A stretch of DNA of 64,000 nucleotides, taken from Epichloe hybrida (Eukaryota; Ascomycota; Sordariomycetes; Hypocreales; Clavicipitaceae). The stretch spans positions 111,183 to 175,182 of the forward strand of contig JAFEKR010000062.1 of the NCBI GenBank assembly GCA_019022495.1, in the 5' to 3' direction. This document shows positions 40,023 to 53,572 of the stretch, piece by piece; position 1 is the stretch's first letter; every line of letters starts with the position of its first letter. Under the pieces are notes generated by a model. That model was given only the letters and a program-made list of their open reading frames with translations. It was not told the origin of the DNA and made no database searches. Both the position numbers and the translations under genes were made by a program.

Positions 40023-40615
40023 GATGGTTGACACTCTTTGTTGTTGTTGTGTGTATTATTGTATGTGCGCGATTTTTTTGAATTTTGCACGCGCTGCATC
40101 ACACTCGAACTTGTACAATGTTGTCTGCAAGTTTCCTCCGGTCTCGGAGTCAATTACGAAGCAGCAAGCTGCCCTCTAGGGTAGCGGCAACACAGTGCAT
40201 GGAGCTTTTGTGTCACATGTTGAGCATATATATATGCTTATTTGAAGATGTGCATTCTTTTTTAAAGTTTTTGAGCAATGTAGGTGTGCAATGTAGGTGT
40301 GCAATGTAGGTCAACAATGTAGGTCAATCGTATGATTGAAGAAAGAATGCGCCTGTGGGCTGCTATCTGTCAACCGTTGACCGGTTGAACAGGTGGTCCG
40401 AGCTTTCGGGGCACCTGCCCCCCCCCCCCCACCCCCGCCTTCGACGCAGGATTGCAGAATTGCACTGACCAGCAATCGTTTCCAACAAGCAACAACACAC
40501 GACTGAACAGAAAAATATTGGGCGACGCACAGTCGCTTTTCTCTCGCAAGTGAATGGATTCCCAATCAGCCCCATCTTCGCCCCGATTCCTCCACGGACC
40601 GCCCGAGTTCGCATC
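40023..40615. promoter_or_regulatory. Shared divergent promoter of methyltransferase and Zn2Cys6 regulator
   Basis: 593 bp between opposite starts. Contains a short tandem repeat (40275-40327), a C-run (40420-40431) and an AT-rich stretch with ATATATAT (40228-40235). Confidence 0.45.
40275..40327 (+). repeat. 13-bp tandem repeat, four copies
   Basis: Unit GCAATGTAGGTGT, with the last two copies ending GTCA. It sits in the divergent promoter. Confidence 0.85.
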
Positions 40616-42273
40616 ATGGGCAACGTGCGCATGACAAGCTTGCCTGCAAATCGAGCAGTCGCGACCCGCGGTGAGTTCAGACTCTCCCATTGGTGTTGCG
40701 TCTTCGCTTCGTCTGACTCGGAGCAGATTGTCCCACTTGTATAAAGAGACGAATAAAATGCGACCGAACCGAACCCAAATGCTTGAAATGCGCTAGCCGC
40801 GGCCTCGGCTGTCCCGGTTTCAAAGCAGTCTATCTCAAATGGAACCAAGGAATCGCGAGCAGGGGAAAACACGCCGGAAAGTTTGCCCCCGTCGCCGCCC
40901 GTGAAAACAAGACCGACAACGATGGGGGTGCGAGTGCCGTCCGAAAACGTCGGCAAAGACAACACACCACAGCTCCCGACTCTTTAAGCTCGCAGACAGG
41001 AAAGAAGTCTGTTCTCGACTCTGACCCTCAAGCGCTTCCGCTCCCACTCATCAGCACAAACACCGATCCCACGAGGGACGCAGAAATGGCCGACGCCTTC
41101 CTGTCCGCATCGATATTCCAGACCCTGATCCATCATTTCTGCACAAAAGCTGTGTCTCGGCTGACCTGGATCGACCAGCCCAGCCACCCATGGCGCACAA
41201 TCGTCCAGAGCCTTCTCCAAAACTCGGCCTGCGTTCAACTCTCGGTGAGCAGTCTCGCGGCCGCTCACTTGTCCATGGCGCCCGAAGCATCTGCCCAACA
41301 GTCAAGCTCGCTGTTCGGCATTTATTCCTCGCTGCGTGACCGTACTTTGAGAATCCTCAGTGCCAAGATGCAGTCGGAACTGCGGTCCAGCTGTTCAGTC
41401 ATCTCTGCCACCGAGATTCTGGCCTCAATGCTTGCGCTCTGCTACACGGAAGTCTTCGTGCCCGGCTCCCGTGATTGGAAAGTCCACCTCCGCGCGTGCC
41501 GCACAATCATCAATCTGCAGCCGCTCCAAGTTTGGCAAGATACATGCACGGACCCTGTGCTGAACTTCTTGGTCAAGGAAATCAACGACTTGGAGATATT
41601 GACGAGCACGACGGCCTTTGACGACGATCTTCTGCCATTGTCAGCCATCTCCTTGCAGTCGGGCAACACCGAGTCCGGCTGGGCCTTTACGAGCCTGATC
41701 CACAAGATCACGACACTGGAACGAAGGCGACATTTCACAAAGCAGACCAGGGGCCATCTGAACCCCGTAGACATGGGCGTGTGGCGCCGCCGCGTCGAGG
41801 ACGCACACAAGCGCACCTTGGCGTGCCCGAGGTTGACAAGCGCCAGTCGGAGCCAGGCCCTGCGCAAGTGCTTCCAAGCACTGACTCGCGTCCACTACCA
41901 CGCCACGCTCATATACAGCTACCAGGCTTTCGCCACGGCGCGAGAAAAGTCGGCCTCCATCGCGAGACTAAAGGACAATCTTCTCCAGGACGTGAGGCTC
42001 ATCATAGCCGGTTCAACAGACGACTTGTCCCACGACCTCTTCTTCCCCCTCTTCATCGCCGGCGTGGAGACGACGTTTGATCGGGGCCAGCAAATCTTCA
42101 TCGACAAGCTATTCGTCGAGTCGCTGTCGAGGACGGGCATCTGGTGCAATTACCCCGCGTTGCAGTTCCTCCGATCAATTTGGTCCCGGCCCGAAACCCT
42201 GCTACAGTACGAGAGTTGGATAGATTTCGCACGCGCAAACGTGTCGACAGTGGGCACCTTTGTAGTCTTTTGA
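40616..42273 (+). CDS. Zn2Cys6 transcription factor with fungal-specific C-terminal domain
   Basis: Exons 40616-40670 and 40727-42273 give 533 residues. The 56-bp intron falls just before the zinc cluster; splicing gives ATR-DCPTCIKRRIKCDRTEP followed by KCLKCASRGLGCPGFK, a complete CX2CX6CX5CX2CX6C motif at about residues 20-45, with the LKW that often follows in this subgroup. The rest (about 110-520) matches the fungal-specific TF_2 type domain (ILASMLALCYTEVFVPGSRDWKVHLRACRTII). These regulators often control a neighbouring pathway; here the divergent methyltransferase is the obvious candidate. Start is the ATG in MGNVRM; no earlier in-frame ATG was found. Confidence 0.88.
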
Positions 42274-42588
42274 TCAATCAATGGGCACATCCGTGGGACA
42301 CTCATCTCAACCGGAAAACCGGAAATGTCTGTTCCTTGTCAGGGAGATGGCTGGGAAAGAATTAAGAGTAATTGATGATGGGAATAAAACTAAACTACAA
42401 GTTGTGTCATGTAAATATTATGTTGGAGATACTACCTGGCCATACTAATGTTTTGGTTTCTTTCCTCTTCCAATGGCCTTAAAAATTATAGAATATTTCA
42501 AAAAGTCGTCTTTTACTGGCCAACACATCTCGCCAAGTCATCAATCAATCACCTCCTGCCCTTGCCCCTGCCTGCCGCGTCGGTTCCA
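42274..42588. other. Convergent 3' intergenic region
   Basis: 315 bp between two convergent genes. Moderately AT-rich; nothing recognisable. Confidence 0.4.
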
Positions 42589-45057
42589 TCACGTCTGTCG
42601 ACCTGCTTGTCCTTGTCCACGAAATTTGAACCCAAACTTCCTGCGTACGCCGGTCCTCACGTCGGCCCTCACCCGCTTCAGGCCAGCGCTGGGCGCAGCA
42701 GCAGCAGCAGCAGCATATGCGATTCCCGCAAATCTTGACTCTGAAGCCGCGAGGGCATCTGCACTGTCCGAGTCCTCCTTGGGGTGTGCATCTGTCCCCT
42801 GCTCCGGCGACGTATCGCCAGCAGCCTCCTCCTCTCCGGCCTCGAGTCGTTCGCCAGGACCGTGCTGGCTGGAGCTGCAGCTTGAGTATTTGGGAGGCGC
42901 GTCAGTGTAGGTGGCATATGTAGAAGAGGACTGGCTGAGCTGCGCGAGGCCATCAAATTGGGCTGCTGCTGCTGCGTGACTCGAACCTGTCTCCGTCATG
43001 GTGTTCCCATCTGGTCCCTCCGGGGTGGCAACACACTCTGCGATATGCAGCAGCGGTCGTTCGAAGAGTGCCCCGCCTGGTGCAGCACCGTATCCTCGCC
43101 GATTGCGTTGGCTGTCTGGGAGTCGCCGACTCATTTCGCCCGCCAGGCTGGATGATCGGGTGTTGAAAACTGGACTGCTTCCGTCCGAGTTTGTGAGAAT
43201 ATACCGCAGCGCGTCCTCGATGGATCTGCTTTCGGGAAGATGTCCGACCTGGGGGGAGGAGCTAGACAGACAGTGTCCTCTTCTCGGTCGCATGCTGGGT
43301 GAGAACTGCGGTTGCGACGACCCATGACGCTCCTCCTCTGAGCTATTGCAGTCGTCGGTCGAACGGGTTGCTTGGTGCAGGACATTGCCCAGGACCGGGG
43401 TGTCTGGTTGTTGGGGGGAAACCTCGAGTTCGGTCTCGGTGGTGTCTGCGGCTACCGGCCCATGATAACGACGAATGCGCGATGCGTTTGACAAGACGTC
43501 CTCGGACGTGAACTCTCGGAGCTTGTGTGCGTTGACGAAAGCTAATATGGGGACGTAGGGAGAGTTCTGTAAATGTCCGACATCGTTGATGGAGCAGTCT
43601 ATGACCATGCTCTTGAGCTTCTCCAATGCTGCTACCAGAGATGATATGTCGTCTACCGCTGCTTGGTTGGCAAGGGCATTCGGGCGGCCGCCTCCGCCGT
43701 GAACGGCTGGCTCGTGTTTGCCGCATTGTTGCGCATGCGACTTGCTGCTGGTCGGGGAAAGTACCGATTCCTCCAGACCTTTCAGACCATTCACATGGCC
43801 TTGGTGTTTGGCATCAACTGGCAGACCCCGCGCCTCCTCAGCAGGCGTCGTTGGCTCGCAGTGTTCGGGCATGTCGTCTTCCGCCACGGCCCCGAGTTGA
43901 TGACTCGCGCTCACCAGTTCACGCGAAACAGTATCCCGCAGCACGGCATCATTGTCAATGGGGTTCGAGAATGAAGACGTCGGGCCCTCCTCTTGGATTG
44001 CGTGAACATGCGTAGCCGAGGCCACACCACCATCCGGCGGCCGCGCTGCGGTAGAATGGGTGGCATGGGGTTTGTCCATGGGCGGTCGGCCTCGTCGAGC
44101 CACACCTGTAGTTTTCGAGGCAATTTTGGTGAGAGAAGCCCGTCGTCCATCGCTTACACTTGACCGCTTTTGTTGAGGAAGAAGAGGCTTCTTCTTCCCC
44201 TCAAACAAGCCCGACACCTGAGAGGGCGGTCTCGCCAACGCAGGCGCAGGCGCAGGCGCAGACGCAGACGCAGACGTGTTTGCTCTCAGGACGTGTTGTG
44301 GTTGTTTAGACCGTGGCTGCAAAGAGGCGGAGCTCGTATCATTTAACAAAAATAGTGAGCTTGAAACAAGGCGTTTCTGTTGCTGTAACAATATGACTGA
44401 TCGACGGACGTCGCAGGGCTGTCGCCTGTTTGATGGCTGCGGTTTCCCTACAACCTGGTTGCTGTTGTTGGATGTTTGCGTGCCATGTTGAATGTGGCGG
44501 CTGCCTGATTGCCCTTTTCCGTGCAAGGCTTTGATACTGCTGACGGGCTGGGACGCCTTTTCGGAGGAATTGACTCTGCTGTTTAAACGGACATTGGTGG
44601 CATGACCAGGTTTTGCTTGCAGTGCCGGTCGAGACCCGGGGGCGACCAAAGCTGCTTTGCGACTAATACTTGTAGAGTGAGGACTGCGAGCGGAGTCGAG
44701 ATGTTGTTCATCGTTGTCCGTTTTCCGCCCCGAGAGCGGCATTCGGCCCTTCGACGACGGCTCTCCGCCCAATTTCCTATGGACAACAGGCGTCGAAGGT
44801 CGGTTCTTCCCCCCTTCACCAATCTGCTTCTTTTTCGCGACTGATGTTTTGAAAGACGCTTCCACGGGAGCATGTGCATGTGCCGCACTGACCCGTTGTG
44901 GGTTTCCGTCCTTGGCTCTCAACACGGGTATGAGTTGTGTTCGTGCCGACTTGGCCGTCGTCGTTCCAAGCTTGTCCCACGATGGTGACCGATACATGAC
45001 GTCCAGCCCCGGCATTGACGTCTGGCAATTCGAAGCCTTGTCGTGTGTCGTGTCCAT
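42589..45057 (-). CDS. Large disordered protein of unknown function
   Basis: Single open frame of 822 residues from ATG 45057. I do not recognise the family. The protein is Ser/Pro/Arg/Gln-rich and mostly predicted disordered by composition. Features: a basic N-terminal third, an Ala-Ser-Pro repeat (SASASAPAPAPALA), a more ordered-looking block around residues 480-545 with AAVDDISSLVAALEKLKSMVIDCSI followed by YVPILAFVNAHKLREFTSEDVLS, an Ala run near the end, and a strongly basic C-terminus (RRKFGFKFRGQGQAGRQT). The length and intact frame in GC-normal sequence support a real gene. Function unknown; a scaffold or regulatory role is possible but unsupported. Confidence 0.7.
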   Translation of the reverse strand: MDTTHDKASNCQTSMPGLDVMYRSPSWDKLGTTTAKSARTQLIPVLRAKDGNPQRVSAAHAHAPVEASFKTSVAKKKQIGEGGKNRPSTPVVHRKLGGEPSSKGRMPLSGRKTDNDEQHLDSARSPHSTSISRKAALVAPGSRPALQAKPGHATNVRLNSRVNSSEKASQPVSSIKALHGKGQSGSRHIQHGTQTSNNSNQVVGKPQPSNRRQPCDVRRSVILLQQQKRLVSSSLFLLNDTSSASLQPRSKQPQHVLRANTSASASAPAPAPALARPPSQVSGLFEGKKKPLLPQQKRSSVSDGRRASLTKIASKTTGVARRGRPPMDKPHATHSTAARPPDGGVASATHVHAIQEEGPTSSFSNPIDNDAVLRDTVSRELVSASHQLGAVAEDDMPEHCEPTTPAEEARGLPVDAKHQGHVNGLKGLEESVLSPTSSKSHAQQCGKHEPAVHGGGGRPNALANQAAVDDISSLVAALEKLKSMVIDCSINDVGHLQNSPYVPILAFVNAHKLREFTSEDVLSNASRIRRYHGPVAADTTETELEVSPQQPDTPVLGNVLHQATRSTDDCNSSEEERHGSSQPQFSPSMRPRRGHCLSSSSPQVGHLPESRSIEDALRYILTNSDGSSPVFNTRSSSLAGEMSRRLPDSQRNRRGYGAAPGGALFERPLLHIAECVATPEGPDGNTMTETGSSHAAAAAQFDGLAQLSQSSSTYATYTDAPPKYSSCSSSQHGPGERLEAGEEEAAGDTSPEQGTDAHPKEDSDSADALAASESRFAGIAYAAAAAAAPSAGLKRVRADVRTGVRRKFGFKFRGQGQAGRQT

Positions 45058-49028
<3,971 letters not shown>

Positions 49029-49939
49029 GGCTTGCCCTGACTCTCATCCCGCGACTCGCGAGAGCGCGCAACCGCTCTCCTCCAAGTCAGAAGAGGATGG
49101 AGGGGTTCTCATTCCTTGTGTATATTCAGAATCTTCTTTTTCAGTATCTACATGAACAATTTTGCATGGTATTCTTGTTAGAAACTGCCTTTGGCATGGG
49201 CCGATCCTCTTTTGCATGTAAGCCGACCATAATGTTAGTGAGTCTTGAAAACCGGGACAAATGGGAGGACTGTTCACAGCCCCGCAATTTGCTTACGTCA
49301 GCTATTTACGCGCTCGCCTAATATCTTGGCCCCCAAGTCTCCGCTTCAACCCCATGTGAATAATCGCCGTCAAGCTCAAGTCTAACCGACTACACTTCAT
49401 CACAACACTTGGATAAGCCCGTGAACGGCGTGGCAGCTAAGGTGTTTTACCAGCTTGGGCCGCCAGAACAGCGGAAGTCCACTAGTAGATGGACACCACA
49501 CCATTTCGTCGCCTTCAACCTAGTCACGAAGTCCTTGGAGAAAAGACCTTTAAGAACCACCATACCTCGCAGTTCTTCCTCTCCACCCGCGACGGATTGC
49601 CTTTTGAAGCAGGAACATGATTGAGAAAATTCTGTTCCAGATGCTTCGCTCTCGTCTTCGCCCCCGGGTCTGGGCCTTTGCGCCATCAGTTGGCGATTTG
49701 AACCAAGATGACTTGATGGACCGGAGCGGATTACCGGAGCAGACAACAGTGCACTCCACGACATTTCTGCAGTGCATATCCAATTGCCGCCTTGTACAGA
49801 ATGTTGATAGCCTGCAGCAGCAGGAGCTTTGGCAGTCACGTCTACACAGAGATTACGATGCGCGTGTGGACTCTTCGGATCAGAGCCAGAATTGCAGATA
49901 CAGTGTCCGTTTATTCTAAAAAAAAAAAAAAATCCTCAT
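49029..49939. other. Convergent 3' intergenic region, no supported gene
   Basis: 911 bp between convergent GH20 and MFS genes. Short open frames only, with no family features. An A-run lies at 49919-49932. Confidence 0.4.
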
Positions 49940-51664
49940 TCAGGCTAGGGAACCCCCCGAGCCAGCCGGAACACACGCGGCGGCCACGGCGGCGGCCACG
50001 GCCACTCCCGCCATGGCCCACCACGCCGCACCCACGATGCCAGCCTCGAGGCCCTTACCGTACAGCCAGCCAGTCATCAGCAGCTGGCCGATGGCCCTGG
50101 CCGCCGCCGAGACGCTCCCGCCGATGCCGTTGACGGTACTGAGCACCGACCGGTCTGGACAGGCGGCGTTGAGGAGCATCGCCCCTGCGGGTAGAGCAAG
50201 CGAACGGGCCGTCGACTGCAGCATCAGGATAGCCGACATGATGGCCCAGAGCGAGACGCCGGCCGCGGGCAGCGGCGGCGGCGTCGAGGACGGGACGGTG
50301 GCCAGGTACGGCGTGGTCAGGTACGTCAGGGGGAAGACGACGAGAGCGTAGCGGTACAGTCGGAGGGTGCCAAAGACGTCGCGCAGGTACGGGAAGAAGA
50401 GGAGCTGCAGCAGCAGGCCCACGACGCCGCGGATCGCGAGCACCATGGCGACATCATGCGGCCTGAAGGCGAGACCGCCCGTAAAGGTGAATGGCGCGCG
50501 TGGATGGTAGCCCGGTGGGACATGGACGAAGGGCGCAGAGCCGTTGGTCACGGTCGCGGGAGCAGTCGCCCTCTGCACGACGCCGGTGCCGTCGTCGCCG
50601 TCGGCTGGTTGGTATCGGGGCGTCGAGACAAAGACGAGGAGGAGTGATGGATAGGTAAAGACGTGCATCACCAGCAGTGCGCGGGCGGCGAGGGTCAGGC
50701 CCAGGCGCCGCGTCCATAAGCCCACGTGCCGCTGTTTTTCATCATTGTCATCATCTGTCTGCCGTTCTCCGCGGTCATCCCGGTTATCCAGCTCATTCAG
50801 CTCATGTTCCTCCTGGTCGGTAAGCAACTCATACCGCGCTGGTTGCTGACGAAAGTATCGTCTGTGGAGTCGCCTAGCCCATCCAGGGACCATGGAAACG
50901 TGTACACGCCGTCCGCTCCTTGCGCCGGCTTCGTCGGGGAGAGTCTCTCGGAGATGGAAAGCCATCAAGGCCGCGCAGCCCACCAGCATGATACCGTTGA
51001 CCATGTTTGGCAACGCAAAGGGCCATGCCGGAAACCACGGCTGCATGCCGCCTGTTCCGCTCACGGCGCCCTCGGCGAGAAAGCCACCCAGCACCGGTCC
51101 GACAACGGACCCGGCGTTGAAGGCTGCCGGCAGGAGAAGCACGGCGCGCGATTCAAACCTGTCCCCGGAAATTTCCCTGATCATGCTCCTCGTCGCAGCT
51201 TTGTTGCTGCTTGCCAGGCCGACGAGCAGCCGGCACAGCACGGCTCCGGCAAAGCCACGCGTGAAGCCCAGGGCCAGGCTCCCGATGCCCTGCATAACGA
51301 GACTCGCGACGATGACGAGCTTGCGCCCGACGCGGGGGTGGTCGGCCAGGACACCCCAAAGCGTCGAGGTGACGAGCTCGGGCGTGGCGACGCACGCGCG
51401 TAGCACGGAAAGTTGCAAGGCCACCGTGGCGGTGCTCGGCGCTGAGCCGTTGGGCAGCGTAAACGACTGGAGCTGGAAGATGATGTAGCTCTGCAGGCTG
51501 CCGCTGGCGACTGTTTCGCAGAACCGCGCGACCACGATGAGGGCAAGCTGCCGTTTCTGCGGCATCGAGGCCCAAGAGGCTGGCCGCGGCGCCTCTGTTA
51601 CCACCTGCATCGCCGTGTCTACATTCTGGTTGGCGGTGACCCCCGCGGCAGGCGAGGATGCCAT
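49940..51664 (-). CDS. MFS transporter
   Basis: Intronless, 574 residues. Repeated hydrophobic segments consistent with 12 transmembrane helices, split by a long charged central loop (about 250-310, rich in Arg, Asp and Glu with a DRGERQTDDDNDE stretch). MFS motif A-like LWGVLADHPRVGRKLVIV lies after helix 2, and the VVGPVLGGFLAE motif, characteristic of drug-proton antiporters, is near helix 5. Overall it looks like the YCR023C/Zinc-induced-facilitator-like group of fungal MFS proteins. Substrate unknown. The gene follows the ATP-grasp ligase gene on the same strand with 387 bp between, so it could export that enzyme's product. Confidence 0.88.
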   Translation of the reverse strand: MASSPAAGVTANQNVDTAMQVVTEAPRPASWASMPQKRQLALIVVARFCETVASGSLQSYIIFQLQSFTLPNGSAPSTATVALQLSVLRACVATPELVTSTLWGVLADHPRVGRKLVIVASLVMQGIGSLALGFTRGFAGAVLCRLLVGLASSNKAATRSMIREISGDRFESRAVLLLPAAFNAGSVVGPVLGGFLAEGAVSGTGGMQPWFPAWPFALPNMVNGIMLVGCAALMAFHLRETLPDEAGARSGRRVHVSMVPGWARRLHRRYFRQQPARYELLTDQEEHELNELDNRDDRGERQTDDDNDEKQRHVGLWTRRLGLTLAARALLVMHVFTYPSLLLVFVSTPRYQPADGDDGTGVVQRATAPATVTNGSAPFVHVPPGYHPRAPFTFTGGLAFRPHDVAMVLAIRGVVGLLLQLLFFPYLRDVFGTLRLYRYALVVFPLTYLTTPYLATVPSSTPPPLPAAGVSLWAIMSAILMLQSTARSLALPAGAMLLNAACPDRSVLSTVNGIGGSVSAAARAIGQLLMTGWLYGKGLEAGIVGAAWWAMAGVAVAAAVAAACVPAGSGGSLA

Positions 51665-52051
51665 GTCTTCTTCTTCGAGCCCAGATGGTGGTGACCTGGA
51701 TAGCTGGTACAGGCAACTAAATCTAGGAATCTAGGGAGACTGATGACTGGTATTTGTATGCGGGCGGCTTGGTAACCCCTTGATTAACATCGGCATATCA
51801 GGCTAGCATACTCCGCACACTGTCTCATATCATATATCATTCATTCTTTGGGAGCCGGAGCTAACTTATAAGACAAATGCGGCGTAGACCCCACAGCTTG
51901 CTAAGCTAACGGCTGATGGATGTCAGATTATCAAAGTACGGGCAAGTAAGCAGGTAGGGTTTGATACGCGAGTTTTTTTTCTCTTCATCTGCTCTCTCTC
52001 TCTCTCCCCCCCCTTAGCCTATCTTATCTAGCCCAGTCATCATTAACCGCT
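51665..52051. other. Spacer between ATP-grasp and MFS genes
   Basis: 387 bp, includes a CT-rich tract (51975-52015). Should contain the MFS promoter (minus strand). Confidence 0.4.
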
Positions 52052-53572
52052 CTAACATTCCACAAATGTATCCAGACCCAGCACGGCATGGTTCTGGACT
52101 TGCATGAACTGCCACTTGATTTCCCCCGCGGTGCTCCCTCCGATGATGAAGACACCAAAACTCAGGGAGACGGACTCGTCGTAGGTCCAAGCCGTGATGA
52201 TGATGCGCCCGTCCTGGATTGCACGCGCAAAGGCTTCCTCAAACGCGGTTCTCGAACAGGAAAAGTACGCGGCCTCCACCATGGCTCTGTCCAGCCCGCG
52301 CTTGGTGAAGTGTCCCGTAACCAGTCCGAGAATGAAGGTTCCCGTAATGCGAACATTGAGGTCAATGATGTACTGCTCCCCGGCTGCGTTTGTGAGTATG
52401 TCTATGCCCGCTGGTCCGTAGTATCCCTTCTGGTGCAGGAAAAGAGCAGCCTTCCCCATGGATTCTGCATATAGCTGGCGCAGCTCAGCCTGGTTCGAAT
52501 ACGATATAGAGCCGCCGGCCCACCGGCCGTCGTCGTTGAACTTTTGCTTGCAGCAGCCCACGAAGATCGGACGGCCTTTGCGCGTAACGAACAGTGATAG
52601 AGCCACGACCTTGCCGGCAATGTAGTCCTGGAGGACTAGAGAGCAAGGATGCAGCCGGTGGTTGGCTTCCGTGACCTGCTCGAGCATCTCCTGCAGCTGC
52701 GGCCTGAGCATTTCCGTGAGCCGGACGCGATCGGCATCGCTTGTTACTACAAAGGTGCCCTTGCCCGCCGACTGGGGGAGCTTGACTACGAACGGCAGCT
52801 TGTATGTGTCGACGGCGCGTAGCATCCGGGTGGCCTCTGCCGTGGTCTTGGCCGGGTCACGCATGTCGCCGCCGTCGCCGGGTCGGAGCAGCGTGTCGAC
52901 TACCGTTGACGGCGGCGTCGGCAACCCTGACTGGGCCAGTCCACGCTTCGACAGAATCTCATAGTGGACCTCGGGGTCGATGAGATGCGGCAGATGCGAC
53001 AGGCAATCGGTAGGGCGGCTCAGAGCAATCTCGGAGCCCGGTTCCAGCGGCACGTCCTCTGGCCTTGGCCAAAGCGTCACGTTCGGCCGTTGGTCTCGCG
53101 GCAGCAGAGAAGTGCTCCTCTGAATGCTGGCAGCATCCACCGACGCCACATGGTGAGCCGTCCCCGACTCTCGCCCGCTCGAGGTCAGGACGACGACGGG
53201 CATCCGCCCAGCCGCGAAAAGGTGTCGCTGCGGCGTCGCCCTGAGCCGCAGCATCACCACTGCCTCGTTCGTGGCGGCTGGCTGGGTCGGTCGGAGCCCA
53301 GCATGGTAAATGAACTTGGTCAACGGTCCTCGTTGATAGACGTGGAACGGGGCACAGACCAGAGTCGGCTGGTGTCCGCTCTCGTTGTCGGCGCGGTACA
53401 GGTCATGGAGCGTCGTGTCTAGCACAACTGTGGGAGCCGTGGTCTTCATGACTGACTCATGGGTTTGATTTTTGTTGTCACGCAGCAGCGAATGGGAGGA
53501 TGGGAAATGGGAAATTGATGCGAGTTGTCGTACTCTTTGCTGGCCTGGGTTCGACAACACATTTTTATCCAT
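52052..53572 (-). CDS. ATP-grasp domain ligase of unknown substrate
   Basis: Open frame of 506 residues from ATG 53572; a second ATG at 53449 (MKTTAPTVVLDTTLHDLY) gives 465 residues and may be the true start, since the first 41 residues look like translated leader. ATP-grasp signs are the nucleotide-binding LPFVVKLPQSAGKGTFVV, VLQDYIAGKVVALSLFV, and the Mg-binding end GIDILTNAAGEQYIIDLNVRITGT with the DxNxR pattern. Such enzymes couple ATP hydrolysis to joining a carboxylate with an amine. Fungal ATP-grasp ligases often sit in small biosynthetic clusters making peptides or modified amino acids. The neighbouring MFS gene fits such a unit, but no other tailoring gene is next to it. Substrate unknown. 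Confidence 0.85.
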   Translation of the reverse strand: MDKNVLSNPGQQRVRQLASISHFPSSHSLLRDNKNQTHESVMKTTAPTVVLDTTLHDLYRADNESGHQPTLVCAPFHVYQRGPLTKFIYHAGLRPTQPAATNEAVVMLRLRATPQRHLFAAGRMPVVVLTSSGRESGTAHHVASVDAASIQRSTSLLPRDQRPNVTLWPRPEDVPLEPGSEIALSRPTDCLSHLPHLIDPEVHYEILSKRGLAQSGLPTPPSTVVDTLLRPGDGGDMRDPAKTTAEATRMLRAVDTYKLPFVVKLPQSAGKGTFVVTSDADRVRLTEMLRPQLQEMLEQVTEANHRLHPCSLVLQDYIAGKVVALSLFVTRKGRPIFVGCCKQKFNDDGRWAGGSISYSNQAELRQLYAESMGKAALFLHQKGYYGPAGIDILTNAAGEQYIIDLNVRITGTFILGLVTGHFTKRGLDRAMVEAAYFSCSRTAFEEAFARAIQDGRIIITAWTYDESVSLSFGVFIIGGSTAGEIKWQFMQVQNHAVLGLDTFVEC

